Origin: Eustoma russellianum
Taxonomy: Eukaryota; Streptophyta; Magnoliopsida; Gentianales; Gentianaceae
Direction of reading: 5' to 3'
Assembly: GCA_036186865.1 (NCBI GenBank)
Contig: AP025069.1
Location: forward strand, 23,234,629 to 23,298,628
DNA: 64,000 bases
The number at the start of each line of letters is the position of its first letter. Position 1 is the stretch's first letter. Position numbers and translations under genes: made by a program. The notes under the pieces were generated by a model. That model did not search any database. It was not told the DNA's origin and worked only from the letters and a program-made list of their open reading frames with translations. Below, piece by piece: positions 41,759-52,321 of this stretch.

Positions 41759-43835
41759 TGTTATACCCGTATATATATATAAAAGAGAATTTAATAATAA
41801 GTAAAAATAATAATAAATAAATAAATAAATAAAGTGTGTGTGTGCCNNNNNNNNNNATAATAAATAAATAAATAAATAAATAAAGTGTGTGTGTGCCGTG
41901 TGAAGATAGGAGGTAGGAAAAAAAAATAATATTTAACTAACTAAATTCTATCCTAAACTAATTAACCAAATTCTATCCCTAATTTCCCTCACTTATCATC
42001 TCACACTCTATTCCCAATCTCTTATTAATATATATCAAACCCTAATTCCCCTCCCACCTTCTCTCAAATACACGCAGCTCCCATCCCCTTCTCCCCCATC
42101 AAAACTTGCGATATCCCAAAGAAAGAAAAAAAAAAGATCTTTGATCCAAGACATCAAGAGGAGTGGGAATCACAACCCTAACATCATCACCATCATCTCT
42201 CGTACTTCTTGCTAGGATCGAGGTAGGTGCATACTATTTATTCCCTCAAAATGGTATGAAGGTTGCATGCTCAAAACGGTATTTTATGTGTTTATTGTTG
42301 TTCTTTTATGCTTGTTTCATTCATGATCCTATTGATGTATCACAAAGTGTTTATTTTTGTTCTTCTATTCTTGATTTGAATATGATCCTATTGATGTATT
42401 CTCCTTTGTGATATTAATTGTTTATGTGTTGTAATGGATTATTGATGTTTTTGGATTTTCGGCACGCTATAAAAAAAATAAATTAAGAAAAAGGGGGGTG
42501 GCCGATTTGTGCAGTGAAGAAAAAAAAATAATAAAATAATAATATGTTTGATTTCCTAGGGGGGCCAATTGTTGACTTAATTTTTGAATATATAAAATAA
42601 AAAAAAATAATAGAAAAAAGGGGCTGGGCCAATTCGGCCGAAACCCAAGGTGCAAAAGGAAAAAAAAATATAAATTAAAATAATGATAATTTTGAGTGCA
42701 AAAGGAGGAGGGCAGAATCCTATTTTTTTTAAAGTAATTTGTTGTGTTTCTTTTTTAGCATATTACGAAAAAAAAGAAATAAAATAATAACAAAAAGGGG
42801 TTTGGTCTTTTCGGCTGAACCCAATTTAAATTATAATAATAATAAAAAGGGCGAAGGGTTTGGCCAGTTCGGCTGAACCCAATTTTAAAAAAGAAAAAGG
42901 GGAAAATAAATAAAAGAATAAAATAAGTAGACTAAGTAATGGGAGACGGACGTGGTACAGAGGGAAGTAATGGGGGCGGCTGTGTGGTGTTCCTGCATTC
43001 ATGGCACGTGCATTGCATGAGGTATACTGCGTCTATAGGGCGTAGGTATCGGGATGACTTACCGTGTCTATAGGGCGCCGGGGTCATGAGACATACTGCG
43101 TCTATAGGGCGTGGGTGTCCAAACGGCAAGTGGTGGCTAGAGACCACGACGCTGGATTTAGGACCCGGGAGCATGCATTGCATATAAGTCTAGGAGCATA
43201 TTACCTGACATATTTCTAGTTGCGTGTGACACGTTATTTGAGCATGCATCACGTACTTGGGCATTTTTATGTGGAGTGCTTTACCTTTCCGTATAAGCCA
43301 TGCTATCATGTTTTATGTGTTATGTGTTGATATCTTTTTGGGTATGTACTCTTTGTATTGTTTTGAGAGGCACCTACTGGGTGATTACCATCACTCACCC
43401 CCTACTATTCCATATGTAGCCGAGACGGGGTATGATTATATTTTCCTCGAGGATGGTGCCGATGTCGTGGAGTGGGCCGAGTGACCAGTAGATATGATTG
43501 CGGCGAGGACAGAGACGGGCTGTTTATGATATTCTTGGGGTAACATTGAGATTTATATTTTTACGTTAGTACGTTGAGACATTTCTTTTAGACTTTTAAT
43601 TCAGACATTTGACTTTGACTTGTAGGGCCTGGTCAGCCTAATAGTGGTGTTTTTATTTTATTGAGGTTAATTAAATTCTGGTTAGTGTTGTGTTTGACCG
43701 TTTCCGCGAAAAGAAAAAAAAATTTCTATGCCAACGCTGACGTGTAACAGGTTGATGTGACGCTTTGTATTCTCCTTAGTGAGATACGGCGGGTGCACCG
43801 TTACCGAGGATGGAGCTCGGGAGCGGGGTGCTACA
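41759..43835 (+). repeat. Tekay/Del 3' LTR
   Basis: About 2.08 kb including a 10-N gap; TGTTATACCC...GGTGCTACA, followed by the TSD GTGAC. It has several TTCGGC(C/T)GAACCCA repeats at 42640-42880 and three ACTGCGTCTATAGGGCG-like subrepeats at 43022-43120. The short frames inside are not genes. Confidence 0.88.
41847..41856. other. Assembly gap (10 N) with duplicated flanks
   Basis: The ~35 bp before the gap ((AAAT)n then AAAGTGTGTGTGTGCC) is repeated directly after it, whereas the 5' LTR has it once. This looks like two overlapping contig ends that were not merged, so the true sequence here is probably shorter. Confidence 0.85.
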
Positions 43836-43840
43836 GTGAC

Positions 43841-44243
43841 ATTGATCTCTAAAACAACTACAAATCTAAAACAGCTACATCAATCAATCGACGTGACATG
43901 TATATCTACATCGATCAATCGGTGGTACTTGACACAAAATCAACACGTTTATGACTACATCGTGTGTCTGATGTTTAGGGTTTAATGTAGACATCGATCA
44001 ATCGATGTTACATCGATGTCTACATTGATCAATCAAAGCCACTCATTAGGCCATATAATGTTGCAATTTCAACCGGAAAAATCTTCAAAAACTCATTCCA
44101 ATCAAACTTAAAGCCTCAATTAAACATCAATCAACACTACATAGGATTCATAAACACTAAATTACCAATCTTTACTTTATTAAGATCAACATTCATCCCC
44201 AAAAACATTATAAGAATGCAATTTAAAGAACTCATGAAGAAAT
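43841..44243 (-). repeat. Diverged LTR-like sequence, middle piece, with CGATC-type motifs
   Basis: Gene-free. ACATCAATCAATCGACGT (43877), ACATCGATCAATCGG (43908), ACATCGATCAATCGATGT (43991) and TACATTGATCAATCAA (44020) form a degenerate array like that at 59699-59933. It probably continues 25411-26431 on the left and 50863-51240 on the right, interrupted by the gypsy and the copia. Confidence 0.4.
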
Positions 44244-44620
44244 TGTTAGCCCAAAATAAATACGGAAGCAAATAAAGTTACCTCCGGCCATTGTCGTTTG
44301 TAGGAGCCTTCTTCGTGTTGATGTAGTCCTTAGGGTAGCCTTCTAGCCTTGTTCCTCTTGGCTTGAATGAGATGGTTTGATGGACAACCATAGGCTCTTA
44401 TTTATAGGCTAGGCTAGGGACCCCCTAATCCTGTCTTGATTAGAGTTCGTACCATCACAAACTCTACTGTATGGTGATAATCCCTTACCACCAAGGAGTT
44501 GTAGTCAAATGCAAGTCTAGGAGATAAGATGACATGGTGATCCACACTATATGTGATTTAAATTAATAAATCAAGGGATAAATCTTAAAGATAAACATTA
44601 CGTCTAATATTTATCCAACA
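44244..44620 (-). repeat. Compact copia 3' LTR
   Basis: 377 bp; on the minus strand TGTTGGATAAATATTAG...GGGCTAACA. It has a TATAAATA box at 44399-44406 (minus). Confidence 0.95.
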
Positions 44621-44953
44621 TTCTCCCACTTGGATCAAATGTCAACACTAGACAACGCTACACAAGTGACTAAATAACTTGGCCAAACAAAATGTCACTC
44701 GAACAACTTGACTACCTCGATCGAAAATATAACACATACGAATCAAGGCGGTTGCGCTCTTAGATTAAACAACGAGCACTCCCTTCCAAGTATTACCATG
44801 CATTATACAAACAATCAAACAAAATGAACGACTTATTATAAATCATCTCAATGGGTCCTCGTATATGGATCAAACAGATCCTAACTTAGATTGCGCAAAT
44901 AAAATAAACAAATGTCAAACGAATGTCTAGACAATAAGATCAAAAATACAAAA

Positions 44954-47900
44954 TCAAGGAGAACCACGTAGTCCCATATTGGCAACATGATCCCCAAATA
45001 CTTGTATCGGTAAACCTTTCGTCATGGGATCAGCCAACATTGACTCCGTACTTATGTGTTCAATCTTTACATCTCCCTTGCTACTATGATCTCTGACCTT
45101 CAGATACTTTATGTCGATATGCTTGCTGCGACTCCCACTCTTATTGTTTTTCGCAAAGAACACTGCCGCTTTGTTATCGCAGAAAATCTTAATTGGTCTC
45201 TCAACACTATCGACAACTTTAAGACCACTGATGAAGTATTTCATCCAAAGAGCCTGTGAAGTAGCTTCATAGCACGCAATAAACTCAGCCTCCATAGTGG
45301 ACGAAGCAATAATGGTTTGCTTCTTACTTCTCCAAGATACTGCTCCTCCAGCAAGAAGAAAAATGTATCCAGAAGTAGACTTGCTTGTATCCACACAGCC
45401 TGAGTAATCAGAATCAGAATATCCCAAAACCTCCAGAATCTCTGATCGTCTGTATGTCAACTTGTATTCTTTGGTTCCTTGTAAGTATCTTAAGACCCTC
45501 TTCGCGGCTTGCCAATGAGCAATACCAGGGTCACTCAAATATCTGCCAAGTACTCCGACTGCAAATGAGAGATCCGGTCTGGTACAGACCAGTGCATACA
45601 TAAGACTCCCAATGAGTGATGCGTATGGCTTGTCTTTCATCTCATCTTTCTCTAATGCATTCTTCGGACACTGGTCTAAGCTGAACTTGTCTCCTTTAGC
45701 TATAGGTGCTGCCGTGGGCTTACACTTTTGCATGCCAAATTTCTCAAGTACTTTGTTAATGTAGGCTTTCTGAGAGAGACCAAGTATTTTACTTGCTCTA
45801 TCTCTGTGAATCTCTATGCCAAGGACATAAGAAGCTTCACCCATATCCTTCATATCAAAGTTCAAAGTGAGAAATTGTTTAGTCTCACATAATAACCCAA
45901 GATCACTGCTTGCCAGGAGAATATCATCCACATATAGGACCAGAAAGATATACTTGCTCCCACTCATCTTGAGGTATATACACTGATCAACAATGTTCTC
46001 AACAAAACCGAATGAAGAGACTACCTCATGAAACCTAAGGTTCCATTGACGTGAAGCTTGTTTAAGCCCATATATGGATCTATTCAATTTGCAAACTAAT
46101 TGATCATTCTTGGAATCAACAAAGCCTTCTGGTTGACGCATGTATACCTCTTCATCAAGAACCCCATTAAGGAATGCTGTTTTCACGTCCATTTGATGTA
46201 ACTCGAGGTCAAAATGAGCTACTAATGCCATGATGATGCGAAATGAATCCTTCTTTGAAACTGGAGAGAAGGTTTCATGGTAATCAATGCCTTCTTTCTG
46301 AGTGAATCCTTTGGCCACAAGTCTAGCTTTATATCGTTCGATATTACCAACTGAGTCTCTCTTGGTCTTAAAGACCCATTTGCATCCCACCATAGAGGCT
46401 CGGGTTGGTAATGGAACGAGTTCCCAGACCTTGTTTTTAGCCATTGATTCCATCTCTTCTTTCATGGCATTGAACCATTGTGACGATTTGTCACTTTTCA
46501 TGGCTTCTGAAAACGACATAGGGTCATGACATGTTCCAATGTCATAATCAGATTCTTGAAGGTATACTATGTAGTCATCAGGAATTGCTGATTTTCTAGT
46601 TCGTATGGATCTTCTCACTCCCACTGGTTCAGTAGGAGTGGGAATAATGGTCTCAATGGGTTCTTGATGCGATTCAACAATTTGAGGTTGTACAGTTTGA
46701 GGCTCTTCAACGTGTTGAATAGCATCCAAATTGTCTTTATGTAGGGGCACTAATATGTCCCTAACTTCCTCAAATCTAAATTCACGATTTGAATCACTCC
46801 CACTGACTTCATGATCCTCTAGAAACTTAGCATTTCTTGCTTCAACCAGATATGGAGAGTGTGATGGACAGTAAAATCTGTATCCTTTTGAGTTTAGAGC
46901 ATATCCAATGAAATAACCGCTCTTAGTTCTTTCATCCAGTTTCTTAATGCTAGGGTTGTACACCTTAACTTCAACTGGACAACCCCAAACGTGTAAATGT
47001 CTTAAGCTGGGTTTCCAACCATTCCACAACTCAAAGGGAGTGGTTGGGACAGCCTTTGATGGCACCCTGTTTAAGACGTACACCGCGGTTTTGAGAGCCT
47101 CACTCCAAAAGGATACAGGCAAATTCGTAGTGCTAACCATACTCCTAACCATGTCCATAAGCGTTCGATTCCTTCTTTCAGCAACACCATTCTGTTGTGG
47201 TGAGCCAGGCATGGTGTATTGTCCAACAATACCCTCCTTCCGAAGGAACTCAGCAAATGGACCAATCATTTGACCCTTTTCTGTGTAACGTCCATAATAT
47301 TCACCGCCTCTATCGGATCGGACAATTTTAATTGTCTTTTCCTTTTGTTTCTCTACTTCCAATTTGAAGATTTTGAACGCATCAAGTGCTTCAGATTTAT
47401 CAAATAGGAGATAAAGATACATAAATCTTGAATAATCATCTATGAATGAAATAAAATATTTCTGACCATTCAAGCACGGAATATGAAACGGACCACAGAG
47501 GTCTGTGTGTATAATTTCAAGAAGTTGTGAACCCCTTTTGGCACCCTTAACGGTCTTGTTGGTTTGCTTTCCCTTTATGCATTCCACGCAAGTACCAAAA
47601 TCAGTGAAGTCCAGAGTTTGTAAAACTCCTTCATTCACTAATCTTTTCATTCGATCAATTGAGATGTGTCCCAATCGTTTGTGCCAAAGTCTTGATGAGT
47701 TTTCGTTGATAATACATCGTTTCGTTGCAGTTTCTGTCAAAAGAGTGTACTCATACATGGGATCCAACTCAAGTTGAAATAAAAAACCATTCAATTTCGC
47801 ACAACCAACAATTTTATTGCCTAATGAAAGATTCATTACATTCAAATGAGTGTTTGAATCAAAACCTAAAATTGAAAGTCTTGAAAGCGAAATTAAATTT

Positions 47901-48997
47901 CTAGAAAAAGACGGTACATAAAAAGTGTTTTCTAAATCTAACTGAAAACCAGTCTTCAAAATGAGTCTATAGGATCCCACTCCTTCTACAGTTGAGCCCA
48001 TCCGGTTTCCAGAATAGATGTTCCGCTCAGTTTCCTTTGGCTTCCTCAGGTTTAGAAAGCCCTGCAAGGTTTTCGAAATGTGAATTGTAGAACCACAATC
48101 AATCCACCATGTGTTATCAGAAACTTCAGTGAAATTAGATTCATGACACACAAATGAAAAATTACCTTTCCTTTCCAGCCATCCCTTGTATTTCAGGCAG
48201 TCTTTCTTCCAGTGTCCCTTTTTCTTGCAAAACCGGCATCTGTCTTTATTGCCAGTTTTCTTCTTAATGACACCCTTGCCTTTTAGTGCATTTGTCTTAG
48301 AATGAGTCGTAAAATGCACAGTCTCAATCGACTCATTTTTCATCCTCTCCTCCTCTTGCACACACATGGTCAGAAGTTCATTAATTGACCAATTTTCCTT
48401 ATGTGTGTTGTAAGAGATCTTAAATGGACCAAAGTCCGGTGAAAGAGAGTTGAGTACAAAGTGCACAAGGAATGAGTCGGAAATTTCAACTTTAAGAGAG
48501 TTTAGTTTAGCAGCAATGTCCCTCATCTCCATGATGTGCTCACGCACACCACGGCTTCTGTCATGGGTCATGTTCGAGAGTCTTTTCATTAAAGTGTTGG
48601 CCACAGCCTTATCCGAACTTACGAATTGCTCATCGACAGCCTTCATGTAAGCTTTGACATTTTCCAATTTAGGGATAGAACCTCTAATGCTTGGACTTAT
48701 GCGGGTCTTGATGAGCATCATGCTCAAGCGATTAGATCGCTCCCACTTCTCATAATTAGACACTTCCAAAGGCGTACTCGAATCCGTGGGTTTTGGTGGT
48801 TCATCCACACGGAGCGCCAGGTCTAAGTCCATGCACCCTAACGTCAAAAGGATCACTTCTTTCCATTCAGCGTAATTGTCACCAGTTAAGATCGGAGTTT
48901 TAGCAGAATCAAACATACTAACGGTGGGAACTGCGTAACCAAAGAAACATACAATCATGCTATGTACTTTATGTAATATAAAATTAATATATTCCAA
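44954..48997 (-). CDS. Compact copia Gag-Pol polyprotein
   Basis: 1347 aa as read from 48997; the family-like start is more likely the Met at residue 28 (about 48916, MFDSAKTPIL), since the preceding 27 residues resemble nothing. Order: copia gag domain about 35-225 (TGDNYAEWKE, then SINELLTMCVQEEER); CCHC knuckle CRFCKKKGHWKKDC at about 254-267; protease WWIDCGST with Asp 300; GAG-pre-integrase (LWHKRLGHIS); integrase core (HTDLCGPF, RSDRGGEYYG, PQQNGVAERRNR); reverse transcriptase with YVDDILLAS; RNase H with YSDSDYSG and STMEAEFIA; end near MLADPMTKGLP. The frame is unbroken and all catalytic motifs are present. TTGGTTACGCAG just ahead of the alternative start resembles a splice acceptor. 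Confidence 0.93.
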   Translation of the reverse strand: MEYINFILHKVHSMIVCFFGYAVPTVSMFDSAKTPILTGDNYAEWKEVILLTLGCMDLDLALRVDEPPKPTDSSTPLEVSNYEKWERSNRLSMMLIKTRISPSIRGSIPKLENVKAYMKAVDEQFVSSDKAVANTLMKRLSNMTHDRSRGVREHIMEMRDIAAKLNSLKVEISDSFLVHFVLNSLSPDFGPFKISYNTHKENWSINELLTMCVQEEERMKNESIETVHFTTHSKTNALKGKGVIKKKTGNKDRCRFCKKKGHWKKDCLKYKGWLERKGNFSFVCHESNFTEVSDNTWWIDCGSTIHISKTLQGFLNLRKPKETERNIYSGNRMGSTVEGVGSYRLILKTGFQLDLENTFYVPSFSRNLISLSRLSILGFDSNTHLNVMNLSLGNKIVGCAKLNGFLFQLELDPMYEYTLLTETATKRCIINENSSRLWHKRLGHISIDRMKRLVNEGVLQTLDFTDFGTCVECIKGKQTNKTVKGAKRGSQLLEIIHTDLCGPFHIPCLNGQKYFISFIDDYSRFMYLYLLFDKSEALDAFKIFKLEVEKQKEKTIKIVRSDRGGEYYGRYTEKGQMIGPFAEFLRKEGIVGQYTMPGSPQQNGVAERRNRTLMDMVRSMVSTTNLPVSFWSEALKTAVYVLNRVPSKAVPTTPFELWNGWKPSLRHLHVWGCPVEVKVYNPSIKKLDERTKSGYFIGYALNSKGYRFYCPSHSPYLVEARNAKFLEDHEVSGSDSNREFRFEEVRDILVPLHKDNLDAIQHVEEPQTVQPQIVESHQEPIETIIPTPTEPVGVRRSIRTRKSAIPDDYIVYLQESDYDIGTCHDPMSFSEAMKSDKSSQWFNAMKEEMESMAKNKVWELVPLPTRASMVGCKWVFKTKRDSVGNIERYKARLVAKGFTQKEGIDYHETFSPVSKKDSFRIIMALVAHFDLELHQMDVKTAFLNGVLDEEVYMRQPEGFVDSKNDQLVCKLNRSIYGLKQASRQWNLRFHEVVSSFGFVENIVDQCIYLKMSGSKYIFLVLYVDDILLASSDLGLLCETKQFLTLNFDMKDMGEASYVLGIEIHRDRASKILGLSQKAYINKVLEKFGMQKCKPTAAPIAKGDKFSLDQCPKNALEKDEMKDKPYASLIGSLMYALVCTRPDLSFAVGVLGRYLSDPGIAHWQAAKRVLRYLQGTKEYKLTYRRSEILEVLGYSDSDYSGCVDTSKSTSGYIFLLAGGAVSWRSKKQTIIASSTMEAEFIACYEATSQALWMKYFISGLKVVDSVERPIKIFCDNKAAVFFAKNNKSGSRSKHIDIKYLKVRDHSSKGDVKIEHISTESMLADPMTKGLPIQVFGDHVANMGLRGSP

Positions 48998-49913
48998 CCT
49001 TCCTGTGGGTAGAGGTTAATCATGCATAGAATATATTAAAACAAAATGAAAATTAAACAACCGGGATATTTTCGTACCTGTGGGCATAGAAAACGTTTAT
49101 GTTTAATTTTCTTGATCAATAAAATAACCACTTCCCTGTGGGGCAGAGTGACTACCTTATTAATCAAAACCATATGTTTGATGACATTTTATTTTCATTA
49201 TACCGTATAATTTTAAGATGCTGTGGCTAATCTTAAAATTAAGAAAATAATACTTTATATGTCATCAAAAAAAAAAAAACGCTTTATATGACATCAACAA
49301 AAGATCAAATCATAATGAAAATGTGAAGTGAACCGATTCGGCAATACCCCAGGAAAGATCATGAATCAATTTCCTAGACAGGTATTACCATTCCACGTAA
49401 AGTCCCAGGCCGTGCGGTGGGGTCACAGACGGTCCCGCTTAAGTACCGACTTTCTAGACAGAAATTACGTGTACGGTGTATTTATCACACTTTCAATAGT
49501 TCACCTTTTGCATTTGCCACAAATTTTATCAAATAGATACATAATCATAGTTTATAATAAACAAAGTTAATTGATAAACGTACACATACCCATCAGCAAG
49601 AATTAGGCAAATATGAACAATAGACATGGTATGATTGTGACTTAAATACAATAATAAATGCATTACACGTAGTAGTCACAAAATTAATAATAAATACAAT
49701 ATCAATAATTAGCAAGAATTAGGCAAATTTCCCCTTTTTTTTTTTTTTTGCAATTGGGCCGAGACCAACGAATTGGCCCTTTTTTTTTTTTTTAATTGAA
49801 TTCGTATGTGGGCCGAAGCCCTACTGGAAACCGGGTTGAACCCGGATGGCCCAACCCGCCAGGACAGAAGCAGCCCGACAGGAACCCCAAAAAAAAAATT
49901 TTGGCTACCCACA

Positions 49914-50260
49914 GTTTCGAACCTCTAACCTCCCATTCGGTGTCACCAGTGCTGGCCAGTAGGCCAACAAGCTTTTGTGTCAACTTAAGGGTTCTTATTA
50001 AAAACAAACTAAAATTTCTGAAGAACAAAAAATTCACCGAAATTTTAGGTGGTAGGTTCGAACACGGAACCTCCTTCTTTGTGACTCAGTCGCTGGCCAT
50101 TAAGCCAGCAGCCGTTTGTGCTGTGTTGAAGGAAGTTTTAGTTATATATTAAATCTAACAGAATTCCAGAAAATAAAAAAAAAAAAATCCGAATTTTGCG
50201 CAAAGAGGGATTGAACCTGCGACCTTTCGCACAAGGAGAGAGACATTGGCCACCAGGCCA
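49914..50260 (-). repeat. Three tRNA-like A-box/B-box modules
   Basis: Read in element sense: module 1 has TGGCCTGGTGG (starts 50260) and GTTCAATCC (starts 50216). Module 2 has TGGCTTAATGG (50107) and GTTCGAACC (50063). Module 3 has TGGCCTACTGG (49966) and GTTCGAAAC (49922). The A-to-B distance is 44 nt in all three, as in a tRNA gene. Bodies differ strongly between modules and acceptor stems do not pair, so these are not tRNA genes. Confidence 0.7.
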
Positions 50261-50466
50261 TCGACGGCTTTTTGATAGACATTGTGCGCTTTGTTATATA
50301 AACCCAAAAACAGAACCTTCTTTTACAAACTTGTTCCCAAAAAACGATTTTTTTTTTTTTTTGACCCGAAAAATTTCGTTTTTCCGAACGTGAACAGATT
50401 AACAGAATAAATAATTCATGATCTGAAACCAAAAAGTCTAAATACAAACGATATGGTCAGAGGACC

Positions 50467-50478
50467 GCTCTGATACCA
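50467..50478 (-). other. Compact copia primer-binding site
   Basis: Minus-strand TGGTATCAGAGC, 2 bp from the LTR end. Confidence 0.9.
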
Positions 50479-50480
50479 AT

Positions 50481-50857
50481 TGTTAGCCCAAAATAAATAC
50501 GGAAGCAAATAAAGTTACCTCCGGCCATTGTCGTTTGTAGGAGCCTTCTTCGTGTTGATGTAGTCCTTAGGGTAGCCTTCTAGCCTTGTTCCTCTTGGCT
50601 TGAATGAGATGGTTTGATGGACAACCATAGGCTCTTATTTATAGGCTAGGCTAGGGACCCCCTAATCCTGTCTTGATTAGAGTTCGTACCATCACAAACT
50701 CTACTGTATGGTGATAATCCCTTACCACCAAGGAGTTGTAGTCAAATGCAAGTCTAGGAGATAAGATGACATGGTGATCCACACTATATGTGATTTAAAT
50801 TAATAAATCAAGGGATAAATCTTAAAGATAAACATTACGTCTAATATTTATCCAACA
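50481..50857 (-). repeat. Compact copia 5' LTR
   Basis: 377 bp, apparently identical to 44244-44620. Promoter TATAAATA at 50636-50643 (minus). Confidence 0.95.
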
Positions 50858-50862
50858 GAAAT

Positions 50863-51639
50863 CTCTTACATTTTTGTCTTAACAGCCAAATTCCAATAGC
50901 AAGGCCACCCGAAACTAAGCTCTTTGGTAGATTTCCACAACCTAGAGACCAAATAAAGTCTTTAGCATCACAATCCAATTCATATAGTTCTCAAATCATC
51001 CCCTATTTGTACCATTCTAGCCCTAAGAACCCTCACATGAGTTTAATTCAAAGGTTAACTAAAATACACAAACTTATCCACGATTGAAGCCCTAGAGTTT
51101 GGTGAGTCCGTATTTGACGTCTGTGATTTCACTCTCTTTGAATTCGTACGAATTTGTGAAGAAATGAAAGAAACTGTCTTTATTTTCTTCTATGATATGA
51201 GAGAAAACATTTATGTAAAATGAAGTTGGACCCTTTTCTTTCCCTAAAAACATCATTAATTAAAGCTAATTATGCGAAGATTAAATAAAAATAATTTCTA
51301 TATCATCAAAAATTTTATCTTTAGTTATATTCACATACTTATATAAAATTGAAGGTAACAACTTTTGGAATAAAAAAGAATCGAATTTTAAAAATATGAA
51401 CAGATATTTCGATAGACAATTTAATATCATTATGTTAATATATTTTCCTTATCATGGATTTTTTAATACCTTTTCTTAAGATGATTGAAACATCAACATG
51501 AAATGAAACTATTGCCATACAAATTTTAATTACATATAGTAAAATTATGAAAAATGAAACAAAGAAGAGAATAAAATTGAAAAATTGTGAAAGAAAAGCA
51601 GGAAAAACAAATGTAGAAAATGAAAGAAAAAGTCGACGG
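50863..51639. repeat. Diverged LTR-like sequence, right piece, then AT-rich spacer
   Basis: Up to about 51240 it reads as a continuation of 43841-44243 (CCCTAGAGTTTGG, GAATTCG). 51240-51639 is AT-rich with no recognisable feature. Confidence 0.3.
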
Positions 51640-51950
51640 CCATAGAAAATGAGACAGATATTTGATTATGGAATCCATCAAAATAGGGAAAAAATAAAAA
51701 TATTTTATGGATATATTGGAATCTCAAGGATAAACATGATGTTGATATACATTGTAGAGATATACATTATATTAGATGTCGATATCCAAGGTACATATAT
51801 CTTTTGTATTATCCAAAAAGATTTGTCCAAGTTTATCTTCACTTCATGATTCCTATAAATAGGACCGCATATCATATACAAAGTTCTCTAGTTTCTCTTT
51901 TCTCTTCTCTACTATATTCTTGCATGAGTTCATAACACGTTATCAGCACG
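51640..51950 (+). mobile_element. Old copia 5' LTR end and primer-site region
   Basis: CCTATAAATAGGACC (TATA near 51854), a CTTTTCTCTTCTC stretch and TTCATAACACGTTATCAGCACGAC are the usual end of a plant copia LTR followed by its primer-site region. The LTR probably ends at CA 51931-51932; the upstream limit is a guess. It could be the 5' end of the gag-RT remnant at 60798-63232, which is of the same type and orientation. Confidence 0.45.
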
Positions 51951-52321
51951 ACAACTCCAATTTTTAGAAAATCTGTATATAAACAACTACATCACAAAAG
52001 GGTTTTCTAGAGCCGATCGTTACTAATTCTGCGATTACCTTGCGAATTGTCAAAAGTTGGAAATGCTCCTCAAATGAGTGCTGCTTGTCTCTATACACGA
52101 AGGATCAATCAGTATATGTGTCTATGTGTCAGTACTGCTCTTTCCCTCTTTCTATTGTGCACTGTGAATTATGTTAAACGTAAGTGTAAATTCAAATGCT
52201 AGTTCATATTTTCACTTGGGATTATTTCTACTTAGCAAGATTCATGATACTATGCATAATTTGACTTTCCTCCATCAACATCCCAAGAACCACACAACTC
52301 TTTTATTCTGTCCATTTCACT

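Larger units (their letters stand above)
26432..43835 (+). mobile_element. Tekay/Del-type Ty3/gypsy element, defective, split by a SIRE copia
   Basis: Element with matching LTR ends, a GTGAC TSD and a pol of chromovirus type with a C-terminal chromodomain ([13 protein letters not shown] ... [19 protein letters not shown]), which places it in the Tekay/Del lineage. Damage: most of the 5' LTR, the primer site, gag and the protease start are deleted (joint near 26735-26775). There are two in-frame stops (27482, 27500), a SIRE insertion at 28064-39544, a 66-bp intron-like insertion at 39803-39868, and a pair of compensating frameshifts in integrase. It cannot be autonomous. The 3' LTR contains a 10-N assembly gap. 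Confidence 0.88.
48998..50480 (-). other. Compact copia 5' leader
   Basis: A 1.48-kb untranslated leader in element orientation. Its 5' half holds tandem tRNA-like modules (49914-50260) and T/A homopolymers. Its 3' half holds three CCTGTGGG-type motifs (near 49005, 49078, 49136), a stem ATTTTAAGAT...ATCTTAAAAT (about 49210-49240) and two TATATG(T/A)CATCAA repeats around an A-run at 49265-49298. No coding frame looks real. Confidence 0.75.
44244..50857 (-). mobile_element. Compact Ty1/copia element, structurally intact
   Basis: Minus-strand element with identical-looking 377-bp LTRs (44244-44620 and 50481-50857), TSD GAAAT (44239-44243 and 50858-50862), primer site at 50467-50478, a 1.5-kb leader with tRNA-like modules, one uninterrupted gag-pol frame, and a polypurine tract AAGTGGGAGAA next to the 3' LTR (44621-44633). 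No lesion seen, so it may be able to move. The copia lineage is not assigned. Confidence 0.93.

Noticed and set aside
49914..50268. Functional tRNA genes
   Set aside because: The A and B boxes and their spacing fit, but acceptor and T-stem arms do not pair and no anticodon arm is convincing.
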